Below are positions 1 to 5,499 of a stretch of DNA of 5,499 bases, in pieces. Where the stretch lies: positions 1 to 5,499 of the forward strand of contig CAZTJA010000159.1 in the NCBI GenBank assembly GCA_964613745.1, read 5' to 3'. The notes beneath the pieces are model-generated. The model was not told the DNA's origin. It saw only the letters and a program-made list of their open reading frames with translations, and made no database searches. How positions within the stretch are numbered: the stretch's first letter is position 1; each line of letters opens with the position of its first letter. The translations under genes and the position numbers were made by a program. Source of the DNA: CAZTJA01 sp964613745. GTDB taxonomy: Bacteria > Desulfobacterota > Desulfomonilia > Desulfomonilales > Desulfomonilaceae.

Positions 1-690
1 CTTCACTTTCAGGCACTTAGCGGCAATCCGCGCAGTTATTGGAAATCGCTTGAATTCAGAGTGTATCTAATCATTTTCTTGACGGCATCGGCTTTCCTTA
101 CTCTTCGGACCTACGGCACCCATTTTGATAGTCTTGTTGATGCAATTTCTCACTGCGCATTCCAAACTTCCTCTATCATGACCACGACGGGTTTTGTCAC
201 TGCGGATTGGGAAAAATGGTCGTGGGACTGCCAGTGGATCTTACTGTGTTTAATGTTTTTGGGTGGATGCGCAGGAAGCACGGGAGGCGGCATGAAGTGT
301 TTGCGGCTCATCGTATCCACGAAACACATCTTCCGCGAACTTACTCTCCTCATTCACCCCCGGGCGGTGATCCCCCTGAAGGTTGACCAACGGGTTGTTC
401 CTAATGCTACAGTTAACAGCATTATAGCTTTTTTGTCCTTGTTCATGGGCTTTTGGGCACTTTCCACAATGCTGTTGGTGGTGATGCAAGTGGATCTCGT
501 CACGGCAATCGGCGCCACTACGGCGACCTTGTCTAATGTGGGCCCCGGACTTCTCCATGTGGGGGCTATGGACAATTATGCGTGGTTTAGTTGGCCGTGC
601 AAATTGCTGTTGACTCTCAATATGATTGTGGGACGTCTCGAACTATATACTGTTTTTATTCTCCTCTTACCCGATGTTTGGCGACGTTAA
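1..690 (+). CDS. trkH: TrkH-family potassium uptake channel subunit, 5'-truncated by window edge
   Basis: This is the C-terminal part of a Trk/Ktr-type K+ translocating subunit, an inner-membrane protein that imports K+ and normally works with the cytoplasmic NAD-binding regulator TrkA (not in this window). The frame is open from base 1, so the start lies outside; 229 residues are seen, against roughly 480 for full TrkH. Visible family marks, numbered from the first codon, are: the opening LHFQALSGNP segment; pore motif TTTGF at 61-65 (third selectivity-filter repeat); the glycine-rich gating segment GGCAGSTGGGMK at 88-99; the HPRAVIPLK segment at 119-127, matching the HPRA-P-K segment of E. 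coli TrkH; the fourth filter SNVGPG at 178-183; and the terminal GRLELYT helix at 211-217. At least four hydrophobic spans surround these. Both visible filter glycines are intact, so the protein looks functional. The GTG at base 61 lies inside the protein and is not the start. No gene follows it closely, so it is probably last in its operon. Confidence 0.95.
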   Translation, partial: LHFQALSGNPRSYWKSLEFRVYLIIFLTASAFLTLRTYGTHFDSLVDAISHCAFQTSSIMTTTGFVTADWEKWSWDCQWILLCLMFLGGCAGSTGGGMKCLRLIVSTKHIFRELTLLIHPRAVIPLKVDQRVVPNATVNSIIAFLSLFMGFWALSTMLLVVMQVDLVTAIGATTATLSNVGPGLLHVGAMDNYAWFSWPCKLLLTLNMIVGRLELYTVFILLLPDVWRR

Positions 691-752
691 ACACTACCGA
701 GTTTTCTTCTATATCCAAAGCGGATTACTCGTTGTATTTTGCAATTTACGCA

Positions 753-779
753 TTGACTCAGTAAAGTATATGCTACAAT
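753..779 (+). promoter_or_regulatory. Possible sigma-70 type promoter
   Basis: TTGACT at 753-758 resembles a -35 box and TACAAT at 774-779 a -10 box, with TG one base upstream of the -10 (TGC-TACAAT), an extended -10 feature. The spacer is 15 bases, shorter than the usual 16-18, which weakens the call. No clear gene begins just downstream; the only short frame is a 27-37 codon one ending at 883 without a good ribosome site. If real, it would drive a long leader to dctP or an untranslated RNA. Confidence 0.2.
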
Positions 780-1451
780 ACGAAAAAGAAGTTGCAGCAA
801 TGAGTTCATATGATCCGACCGGCATTTTGTTATCAAGCCTCCTGAGACTTGTCGATTTTCAGGTACAGAGTTCACCGGAGTGATGCAATGATTTCATCAG
901 CGTCACGCATTTTTCGGATCAAAACAGGCACATTTCATACTACTGAAATTAAGTATAACTTCGAGCACGCGAAATGTCTTGCATTCAACCCATGTTCAGG
1001 TTTATTCTGGAGTTGTCCTAGCGAGATCCTTTTCATGAATCCGAATAGACATTCCGCTAAGAACATTCATTGTGCTGAACGTAGCCGTATATAAAGTGAG
1101 ATTAGGCGACCAGTACTTAACTTCATGAACGTTTTTATTTTCCTGCAGTTGTAGAATGTGACTTGTTGATCGGTGAAAGCCCCCGGCTCCAGCTTTTTCA
1201 TTCTGATCGACCTAATGTCCATTCTCGATCATTTAGCGGAGGATGTATTTGGAATACCTCAATGGCTGTTCCAAACCTTTTGAAGGAACTAGGACGATCA
1301 GCGGGCCTTTTCCAAACCTGTTTTCTCTTGTTAATGAAACAAACCGCCATACCACCGCCTCCGGCGGAACAGATCAGATGTTAGGGGCAAATCGCGCTGA
1401 TGATGGATTCGGCTTTATCGGTCGGATTCTAACAGTGTTGATACGAAGAGA

Positions 1452-1490
1452 TGTGAGTGCCGCGGACATTCCGCGGAAAGTGGTTTCACA
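1452..1490 (+). promoter_or_regulatory. Nested inverted repeat upstream of dctP (operator or leader hairpin)
   Basis: An inner perfect inverted repeat, CCGCGGA at 1460-1466 and TCCGCGG at 1470-1476, has only three bases (CAT) between the arms. It is enclosed by an outer pair, TGTGA at 1452-1456 and TCACA at 1486-1490. The element ends 54 bases before the dctP start codon. As DNA it could be an operator for a dimeric regulator; as RNA it would fold into a 7-bp GC-rich hairpin in the leader. The outer arms look like CRP half-sites but are 29 bases apart, too far for a CRP site. No T-run follows, so it is not a typical terminator. Confidence 0.4.
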
Positions 1491-1533
1491 ACGTGTACCC
1501 CTTAAATGATCAGGGGAAATCCGCACCAGCAAG

Positions 1534-1540
1534 AGGAGGA
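1534..1540 (+). promoter_or_regulatory. Ribosome binding site that decides the dctP start
   Basis: AGGAGGA lies with five bases between AGGAGG and a GTG at 1545-1547. It supports GTG 1545 over the in-frame ATG at 1506, which would place this Shine-Dalgarno sequence inside the coding region and add 13 polar residues ahead of the signal peptide. Confidence 0.8.
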
Positions 1541-1544
1541 TGAG

Positions 1545-2630
1545 GTGAAGGTAAAAGAATTGCTCATGATCTTGACTCTGTGCTTAATCAGCTTTGGTCT
1601 GATCGCAGGACCGGCAATGGCACAGGCCCCATCTCTGGACAAGTGGAAGCCTGCATTTGATCCCTCGGGAGCGAAGTATAAATGCGTAGTTTCGAATGTG
1701 TCTCACCCTGTTCTGAAGGGTGTCTATGCAGGGTTTGCAATCAGAGATGAATTGTGGAAACGCACCAATGGTCAAATCTATTTTGATTTCAAACCATTTT
1801 CCATGTTGGGCGGCGAAGTCGAGGTTCTCAATCAGCTTCAAATGGGCGCAATTCAGGGCATGGGTTGCAGTTCCGTTGCCGCCACAAATCTTGGGCCGAG
1901 ATTCGGACTCGTCAACTTGCCCTTTCTCATCGATTCTTTTGACAAACTCGACAAATTCGTAGGAAGCGGAAAACTCTTTGACCATTTCATGATGGCAATG
2001 GATCATCAGGGCATCATTGGTTTGGACATCACAGGTTATGGAAACTATGGATGGGCCACGATTGACCCCGTTAGAAACTTGGAAGATGCAAAGAAAGTTA
2101 AGTTCCGGACTGCTGAAGCGGCAGTGAACCAATTGCTCTATCAAGCTTGGGGCTTTAACCCTGTTGCAATGCCTTGGCCGGATGTTCCTGTTGCTCTAAA
2201 ACAGGGCGTAATAACTGGTTTGGATCATACGCCCAGTGTTTGCAATATTACAAAGAAATTTGAAGATGCCAAGAATTTCACCTATGTAAACTATGCTCAG
2301 GGGCTCTTTATCTGGATCTTTAACAAGGCATGGTTCAATTCTCTGCCTGCTGATCTTCAGAAAACATTCAGAGAAGTTGTGAAGGATGTCTGTGTTCAGA
2401 TTCGTAAGGAAGTACGTGAGCAAGAGACAGAGCAGATTGAATTGGCCAAGAAGGCCGGTGTAGAATTCATTTCTCTATCAGAAGCAGACATATCCACTCT
2501 TAAGAAAAAGGGTGCGCCGGTCGTAGACAAATATGCTCCGGAAATTAACAAACTCAATCCCGGTGACACATATAAGCCGAAGGATTATCTCCAGGAAGTC
2601 AAAGATTTTCTTGGGTATCAGAAGCAATAA
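1545..2630 (+). CDS. dctP: TRAP transporter periplasmic solute-binding protein (DctP family)
   Basis: This is the extracytoplasmic binding protein of a tripartite ATP-independent periplasmic transporter. It should bind an organic acid in the periplasm and pass it to the DctQM complex encoded next. The GTG start is set by a strong ribosome site and gives 361 residues, slightly longer than the typical 320-340. Residues 1-26 form a signal peptide: lysines at 2 and 4, a hydrophobic core over about 6-22, and a cleavage motif AMA at 24-26 (AQA at 26-28 is an alternative). Family features include GGEVEVLNQLQMGAIQGM at 89-106, NLPFLIDSFDKLDKF at 124-138, and KFRTAEA at 186-192, whose Arg188 matches the arginine that clamps the substrate carboxylate in DctP proteins. 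The following segment MPWPDVPVALKQGVITG (209-225) is also typical, but it continues as LDHTP where many homologues have a QENP-like sequence. The C-terminus is helical and charged. The family is certain; the ligand is unknown. Confidence 0.95.
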   Translation: MKVKELLMILTLCLISFGLIAGPAMAQAPSLDKWKPAFDPSGAKYKCVVSNVSHPVLKGVYAGFAIRDELWKRTNGQIYFDFKPFSMLGGEVEVLNQLQMGAIQGMGCSSVAATNLGPRFGLVNLPFLIDSFDKLDKFVGSGKLFDHFMMAMDHQGIIGLDITGYGNYGWATIDPVRNLEDAKKVKFRTAEAAVNQLLYQAWGFNPVAMPWPDVPVALKQGVITGLDHTPSVCNITKKFEDAKNFTYVNYAQGLFIWIFNKAWFNSLPADLQKTFREVVKDVCVQIRKEVREQETEQIELAKKAGVEFISLSEADISTLKKKGAPVVDKYAPEINKLNPGDTYKPKDYLQEVKDFLGYQKQ

Positions 2631-2664
2631 TGCTCCGAGTGAATATGCGGCACTGTCCAAATAA

Positions 2665-2698
2665 TTAGCGGTTTCGCATTTCCCCCCCTGCTAAACCG
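2665..2698 (+). repeat. Intercistronic inverted repeats with overlapping alternative stems
   Basis: Between dctP and dctQ, TTAGC at 2665-2669 can pair with GCTAA at 2690-2694, or CGGTTT at 2669-2674 can pair with AAACCG at 2693-2698. The two stems overlap and exclude each other. The loop contains a run of seven C (2682-2688). The stems are only 5-6 bp, so the structure may be marginal; it lies just upstream of the stronger hairpin at 2709-2745. Confidence 0.3.
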
Positions 2699-2708
2699 TT
2701 GATGGACG

Positions 2709-2745
2709 TCCTCCGCCTCCTTGGATGACTGATTGAGGCGGAGGA
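2709..2745 (+). terminator. Strong intercistronic hairpin between dctP and dctQ (attenuator or mRNA-stabilising element)
   Basis: TCCTCCGCCTC at 2709-2719 and GAGGCGGAGGA at 2735-2745 form a perfect 11-bp stem with a 15-base loop. The bases that follow (TTCCCGTTCAGTTGTT) are only modestly T-rich, so complete termination is unlikely. It begins 78 bases after the dctP stop. In binding-protein-dependent transporter operons such hairpins commonly protect the upstream mRNA from 3' exonucleases or partly terminate transcription, giving more binding protein than membrane subunits. That role is inferred here from position and strength. Confidence 0.6.
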
Positions 2746-2875
2746 TTCCCGTTCAGTTGTTATGAGCATCACTAGGCTGCGTTTCCACTGAAAACAAGGG
2801 CTCTCTGATTTTAAACAAAAGTACAAATCCGGCCGAGTTGCCGGAAATCAAAGTTGAACGTCCGGGGAATAGCTC

Positions 2876-3352
2876 ATGTTCGGAAAGATCCTGAACCCAA
2901 TCGACAAGGTTCTCACTTTCTTTGAAGACTGGACACTTTTTATCAGTGTCATGATTGCTCTGGTGGCGTTATTCCTTAACGTGATTTTACGTTACGGCTT
3001 TAATTACACATTAGCATGGTCAGAGGAACTGGTCAGAGAGGTCATTATCTACACCACTTTCATTGGGTGTGGAGCGGCAGTAAAGAACCGCTCGATGATC
3101 AAGATCGATGCCCTTCTTCAGTTAGTGCCCATACTAAAATTACCCCTTACATACTTCAGCAATATTGTAAGCCTCATCTTCGGGGCCATGATGATTTACT
3201 ACGGATGGAAAATGGCTGCATTGCAGGTCATGACCCAACAAAAAACCATCATCATGCAGATACCACTCGTGTATTTATACGCACTGATTCCTATCATGGG
3301 CTTTACAATCTTCACACGTACAATCCAGGTTATGTATCAAGATTATCAAGCA
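2876..3352 (+). CDS. dctQ: TRAP transporter small membrane subunit (DctQ family), 3' end lost in assembly gap
   Basis: This is the four-helix inner-membrane subunit that pairs with DctM in TRAP transporters. ATG 2876 follows a GGGGA ribosome site at 2864-2868 with seven bases between. The first 159 codons are readable before the Ns. Hydrophobic spans lie at about 20-38, 54-68, 92-112 and 130-148. The family core is clear: NVILRYGFNYTLAWSEELVR (35-54), where Trp48-Ser-Glu-Glu corresponds to the conserved W-s-E-E motif, then TFIGCGAAVKNRSMIKIDAL (61-80), matching the usual flG-a...-r...HirvD pattern but with Met-Ile-Lys in place of His-Ile-Arg. DctQ proteins are usually about 160-180 residues, so only a short tail and the stop codon are probably hidden. 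A small hairpin (TCCGGC 2828-2833 with GCCGGA 2840-2845) lies just upstream of the ribosome site. The apparent continuation of this frame past the Ns is an artefact: beyond the gap, the real coding frame is that of dctM. Confidence 0.92.
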
Positions 3353-3452
3353 NNNNNNNNNNNNNNNNNNNNNNNNNNNNNNNNNNNNNNNNNNNNNNNN
3401 NNNNNNNNNNNNNNNNNNNNNNNNNNNNNNNNNNNNNNNNNNNNNNNNNNNN
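3353..3452. other. Assembly gap of exactly 100 N
   Basis: One hundred consecutive N, the customary placeholder for a scaffold gap of unknown size. It removes the 3' end of dctQ and the start of dctM. dctQ enters in frame 2 and dctM leaves in frame 3. Comparison with normal DctM length suggests that about 55 N-terminal residues of DctM are missing, so the real gap should be nearer 170-250 bases than 100. Confidence 0.95.
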
Positions 3453-4574
3453 GTGGTTGTGCTCTTTTTTATTCTCTGTGGAAACATTATGTCCACGGGG
3501 TCAATTGTAGAAAAAATAATAAAGATGGCCAATGCTCTTGTGAGCTGGTTACCGGGTGGACTCGGTATGGCCGGAGTAATTGCTTGCGCCCTCTTCGGTG
3601 CTATATCGGGATCGACTGTCGCGACGGTAGTTGCTCTGGGTGGATTCATGATCCCGGCTTTGATCGAAAAAGGCTATCCGAAGAATTACACGGTGGGTCT
3701 CATGACCACATCAGGAAATTTGGGCGTCATAATCCCGCCCAGCATCTCCATGATTCTTTATTGTATGATCAGCAATGTGTCACTTGAAGGGCTGTTCTTA
3801 ACCGGATATGTTCCGGGAATACTGATCACCATTCTAATATGCGTGTACACATACTTCTTGTTTCGCAAGAACACCGATATCGTACGCACACCATTGGGCA
3901 GTGGAAGTGAATTATTCGGAATCTTCAAGGAAGCTTTTTGGTCTCTGATGCTGCCGGTCATCATTTTTGTAGGAATTTTTTCCGGTGCTTTTACGGCAAA
4001 TGAAGCAGCGGTCGTCGCCTGCGTTTATGCAATCATAGTGGAAGTTTACATCCATAAATCGATGAATTGGAGTCAGATCAAGAAAGTAACGGTATCGTCC
4101 GCAGTCACCTCTGCAACCCTTTTGATCATTGTTGCTGGAGCAAGTTGTTTCGGACGCCTGCTAACTCTTGAAAATATACCTTCGAAAATAACGGAGGCAG
4201 TACTGGCAACCATACAGTCCCCGTGGGTTTTCTTGTTGGCCATGAACGGACTGCTACTCATAGTGGGAATGTTCATGGACATCATTTCCGCTACTTTGAT
4301 TCTGGGTCCTGTATTCTTGCCGATGCTGTCCGCTTTTCACATAGATCCCCTCCACTTCGGACTGCTCATGACGGTCAACCTGGCAATCGGGTACTGCACT
4401 CCACCGGTGGGAGTAAGCCTTTACATAACAGGTGCCATGGTGAACAAGGATTTAGTGTGGGTTACTAAAGCATGTGCGCCGTTTATGATAATACAGATCG
4501 GTGTTTTACTGTTGATGACGTATGTGCCGGATTTGGTCTTATGGCTTCCAAGAATGTTCGGGTATGTTCAGTGA
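3453..4574 (+). CDS. dctM: TRAP transporter large membrane subunit (DctM family), 5' end lost in assembly gap
   Basis: This is the large permease subunit of the TRAP transporter, which carries the translocation path and couples substrate import to Na+ (or H+) entry. The frame is open from the first base after the gap; the GTG there encodes an internal valine, since it aligns with the FFILAGELM region about 55 residues into typical DctM proteins. The 373 readable codons therefore fit a full length near 425-430. Conserved blocks, numbered from 3453, are: FFILCGNIM (5-13), FGAISGSTVATVVALG (48-63), NLGVIIPPS (89-97), FSGAFTANEAAVVA (176-189), GMFMDIISATLILGPVFLP (272-290) and NLAIGYCTPPVGVSLY (309-324). 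The two PP-containing hairpin motifs (IPPS and TPPVG) match the inverted-repeat substrate and sodium sites of this family. Many hydrophobic spans cover the protein. It is the last gene of the operon, with a terminator hairpin 65 bases after its stop. Nothing suggests a frameshift in the readable part. Confidence 0.95.
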   Translation: MVVLFFILCGNIMSTGSIVEKIIKMANALVSWLPGGLGMAGVIACALFGAISGSTVATVVALGGFMIPALIEKGYPKNYTVGLMTTSGNLGVIIPPSISMILYCMISNVSLEGLFLTGYVPGILITILICVYTYFLFRKNTDIVRTPLGSGSELFGIFKEAFWSLMLPVIIFVGIFSGAFTANEAAVVACVYAIIVEVYIHKSMNWSQIKKVTVSSAVTSATLLIIVAGASCFGRLLTLENIPSKITEAVLATIQSPWVFLLAMNGLLLIVGMFMDIISATLILGPVFLPMLSAFHIDPLHFGLLMTVNLAIGYCTPPVGVSLYITGAMVNKDLVWVTKACAPFMIIQIGVLLLMTYVPDLVLWLPRMFGYVQ

Positions 4575-4639
4575 TTTCTTCGTTCGAAATGGCCGACATC
4601 ACTCAATGCAGCCGGTTAGATCCTATCAGTAGTTTCGGT

Positions 4640-4662
4640 CACCCCTGATTAAATCAGGGGTG
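4640..4662 (+). terminator. Probable terminator of the TRAP operon
   Basis: CACCCCTGA (4640-4648) and TCAGGGGTG (4654-4662) form a perfect 9-bp GC-rich stem closing a 5-base loop TTAAA. The sequence downstream on + (CACACCTTTACT) has only a short T stretch, so it departs from the ideal intrinsic terminator. Its place 65 bases after dctM, with a convergent gene beyond, favours a terminator. Confidence 0.65.
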
Positions 4663-4884
4663 CACACCTTTACTCGTAAAATTAGCAATACGAAAATATA
4701 TTTTGGTGGTTGTGAGATTCGATGGTCTGTGCAGAATGCCGTGTTACCGAATGGGGGTGGTATTCTATTGAAAATCGTGCGAGGCTGTAGGTCTTGAGGA
4801 ACCAAATCACTCCATCCACGCACAAACGCGACTACTTCTTTCGGGTAATCAAAGGCTTAGGCTTTAAGAATTATCTGAGGATAA
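4663..4884. other. Intergenic region between convergent units
   Basis: I see no convincing gene in these 222 bases. A minus-strand frame at 4626-4823 has no recognisable protein and runs across the terminator hairpin. The stretch contains a 12-base AT palindrome, AAAATATATTTT, at 4693-4704, with no known role. Confidence 0.55.
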
Positions 4885-4886
4885 TT
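4869..4886 (-). terminator. Small hairpin overlapping the response-regulator stop codon
   Basis: AATTATC (4869-4875) and GATAATT (4880-4886) are perfect 7-base arms around a 4-base loop, and they overlap the TAA stop of the minus-strand gene. The stem is AT-rich and no T-run follows on the minus strand, so it may only weakly mark the transcript end. Confidence 0.25.
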
Positions 4887-5439
4887 AAATTCCTTTATCC
4901 AGAATTCTTTCGTCGTGGGCGAGACGTTCTTGAATGCCCTTCCCTACTAAATAATTGCGATCAAATTCCGACCAGAATAATTTTTCCTTGTCCTTCCAAC
5001 CTTTACCGAAGCGCTCTTCAAAAAACTGTCCGAGTTTGTCGAACAACAGTTTCCAAGAGGGTTCACCCTGCTCATGTGCCTTAAAAATTGCGGTTAGGAG
5101 ATCGTCCAGGTCAGGAAGCGTTTCTTTTGGCAAATAGGAGATGGCGCCTTTCCGGATGCAGGTAACAAGCATTTCAGGGGTCATAGCATGGGCGGTCAAC
5201 ATTACTGCGGGGAAATTTCGGGCCACGGCTTCTTCGAGTAGTTTTAGTCCATTCACGCCCATAATGTCGAGGATGACAAGATCATATTTGTTCAATCTTA
5301 ACTTTTCGGAAGCTGTTTCATAATTTTTGGCAGTATCCACTTCGGAATCTTCCAAAATCTCTTGGATGGAAGCAAGAATATCGGGTTCATCATCAACGGC
5401 GAGAATGTGTTTTCCTGCCAAATAAGATTTTTCTTTCAT
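4885..5439 (-). CDS. Single-domain response regulator with short C-terminal tail
   Basis: This is a two-component receiver protein, cytoplasmic, expected to be phosphorylated on aspartate by a histidine kinase. It has 184 residues. The receiver domain covers about 10-120: acidic pair Asp16-Asp17 in LAVDDEPD, phosphoacceptor Asp58 in LVILDIMG, Thr82 in MLTAHA, and Lys105 in YLPKE. The loop after Asp58 reads IMGVNGLKLLE, two residues shorter than the usual D-x-M-x-P-G-x-D-G form and without its proline; Lys105 is followed by Glu, not the usual Pro. Residues 121-184 are charged and aromatic (Trp129, Phe139-140, Phe144, Trp148, Trp156) and show no helix-turn-helix or enzymatic output domain, so output is probably by protein contact. 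ATG 5439 has a GGGG ribosome site (5448-5451) with eight bases between. The frame stays open for a further 20 codons to the window edge, so a longer N-terminus is possible. It is convergent with the TRAP operon and not co-transcribed with it. Confidence 0.85.
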   Translation of the reverse strand: MKEKSYLAGKHILAVDDEPDILASIQEILEDSEVDTAKNYETASEKLRLNKYDLVILDIMGVNGLKLLEEAVARNFPAVMLTAHAMTPEMLVTCIRKGAISYLPKETLPDLDDLLTAIFKAHEQGEPSWKLLFDKLGQFFEERFGKGWKDKEKLFWSEFDRNYLVGKGIQERLAHDERILDKGI

Positions 5440-5499
5440 GAATTCTACCCCGAAAAGAATAATATGTGGACTTTTCCCCGACTGAAGGATAGCCGAATT
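5440..5499 (-). promoter_or_regulatory. Upstream end of the response-regulator gene: ribosome site and window edge
   Basis: Reading the minus strand, GGGG (5451-5448) precedes the ATG at usable spacing. No clear promoter fits in these 60 bases. One other frame (ending in TAG 10 bases upstream of the ATG, at 5452-5450) is also open to the edge, so the tail of an upstream gene such as a sensor kinase could lie here, but too little is visible to name it. Confidence 0.3.

Larger units (their letters stand above)
691..1505. other. Long intergenic region without a convincing gene
   Basis: About 815 bases separate trkH from dctP. Short open frames exist (for example 626-883, 849-1094, 1163-1384 and 1243-1509 on +), but none has a well-placed ribosome site together with a recognisable protein, and they overlap each other in different frames. 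The region holds a promoter-like sequence at 753-779, a small GC hairpin at 1355-1367 (CCGCC, 3-base loop, GGCGG), a 10-base direct repeat TTCCAAACCT at 1269-1278 and 1310-1319, and a nested inverted repeat at 1452-1490. It probably includes the promoter and 5' leader of the TRAP operon. A decayed gene or an unrecognised small RNA cannot be excluded by eye. Confidence 0.6.

Noticed and set aside
698..731. Terminator after trkH (CGAGT 698-702 with ACTCG 727-731)
   Set aside because: The 5-bp stem with a 24-base loop is too weak to support a call.
626..883. 85-codon + frame overlapping the end of trkH
   Set aside because: It overlaps a certain gene in another frame, lacks a ribosome site and gives no recognisable protein. 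Its last 27-37 codons (from 770 or 800) also lack a good start signal.
1269..1319. Direct repeat TTCCAAACCT as a regulatory pair
   Set aside because: A 10-base repeat within about 800 bases is expected by chance in roughly a third of such regions, so it is not evidence alone.
1382..1398. Sigma-54 promoter (GG-N10-GC) near GGGGCAAATCGCGC
   Set aside because: Only the invariant dinucleotides fit; the flanking TGGCAC and TTGC consensus bases are absent.
1506..1544. ATG 1506 as the dctP start
   Set aside because: It has no ribosome site of its own, would place the strong AGGAGGA inside the gene, and would add polar residues before the signal peptide; GTG 1545 fits better.
1584..2144. 186-codon minus-strand frame inside dctP
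   Set aside because: It is the antisense shadow of a well-supported gene, with no ribosome site or family resemblance noticed.
2876..3787. A single 303-codon open frame running through the Ns from dctQ
   Set aside because: It is open only because N cannot form stops. After the gap this frame encodes no family sequence, while frame 3 there gives clear DctM motifs.
1..5499. CRISPR array, insertion sequence, tRNA, or defence island
   Set aside because: No regularly spaced repeats, transposase frames with terminal repeats, cloverleaf-like sequence or defence proteins were seen on either strand.

Overview
The window looks like a draft-assembly piece of a Gram-negative bacterial chromosome. The gene content and protein style (a TRAP carboxylate transporter, a Trk potassium channel subunit, and a stand-alone response regulator with a short aromatic tail) fit an anaerobic deltaproteobacterium (Desulfobacterota, sulfate-reducing or syntrophic). 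That placement is inference; no rRNA or marker gene is present to confirm it.

Layout, left to right. Positions 1-690 (+) hold the C-terminal half of a TrkH-type potassium uptake channel, cut by the window edge. Positions 691-1505 are about 815 bases with no convincing gene. They contain a weak promoter-like sequence near 753-779 and a nested GC-rich inverted repeat at 1452-1490, just ahead of the next gene. Positions 1545-4574 (+) hold a three-gene tripartite TRAP transporter operon: the periplasmic binding protein dctP (1545-2630), a 245-base intercistronic region with strong hairpin potential, the small membrane subunit dctQ (2876 into a run of Ns), and the large membrane subunit dctM (from the Ns to 4574). 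The 100 Ns at 3353-3452 hide the end of dctQ and the start of dctM; the frames on either side differ. A strong hairpin at 4640-4662 probably terminates the operon. Positions 4885-5439 (-) hold a single-domain response regulator that converges on the operon and belongs to a separate transcription unit.

How the genes work together. DctP should capture an organic acid in the periplasm and deliver it to the DctQM membrane complex, which imports it using the sodium gradient; the ligand cannot be read from the sequence. The hairpins between dctP and dctQ are placed where an element raising binding-protein output above membrane-subunit output would be expected. TrkH would supply K+ and osmotic homeostasis and has no evident functional link. 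The response regulator has an atypical shortened phosphorylation-site loop and no DNA-binding domain; its partner kinase is not in the window.

I found no CRISPR array, insertion sequence, tRNA, rRNA or defence system. I do not see strong evidence of a wholly new system. The items most worth checking are the intercistronic structure, the inverted repeat ahead of dctP, the unusual receiver loop, and the mis-sized gap.
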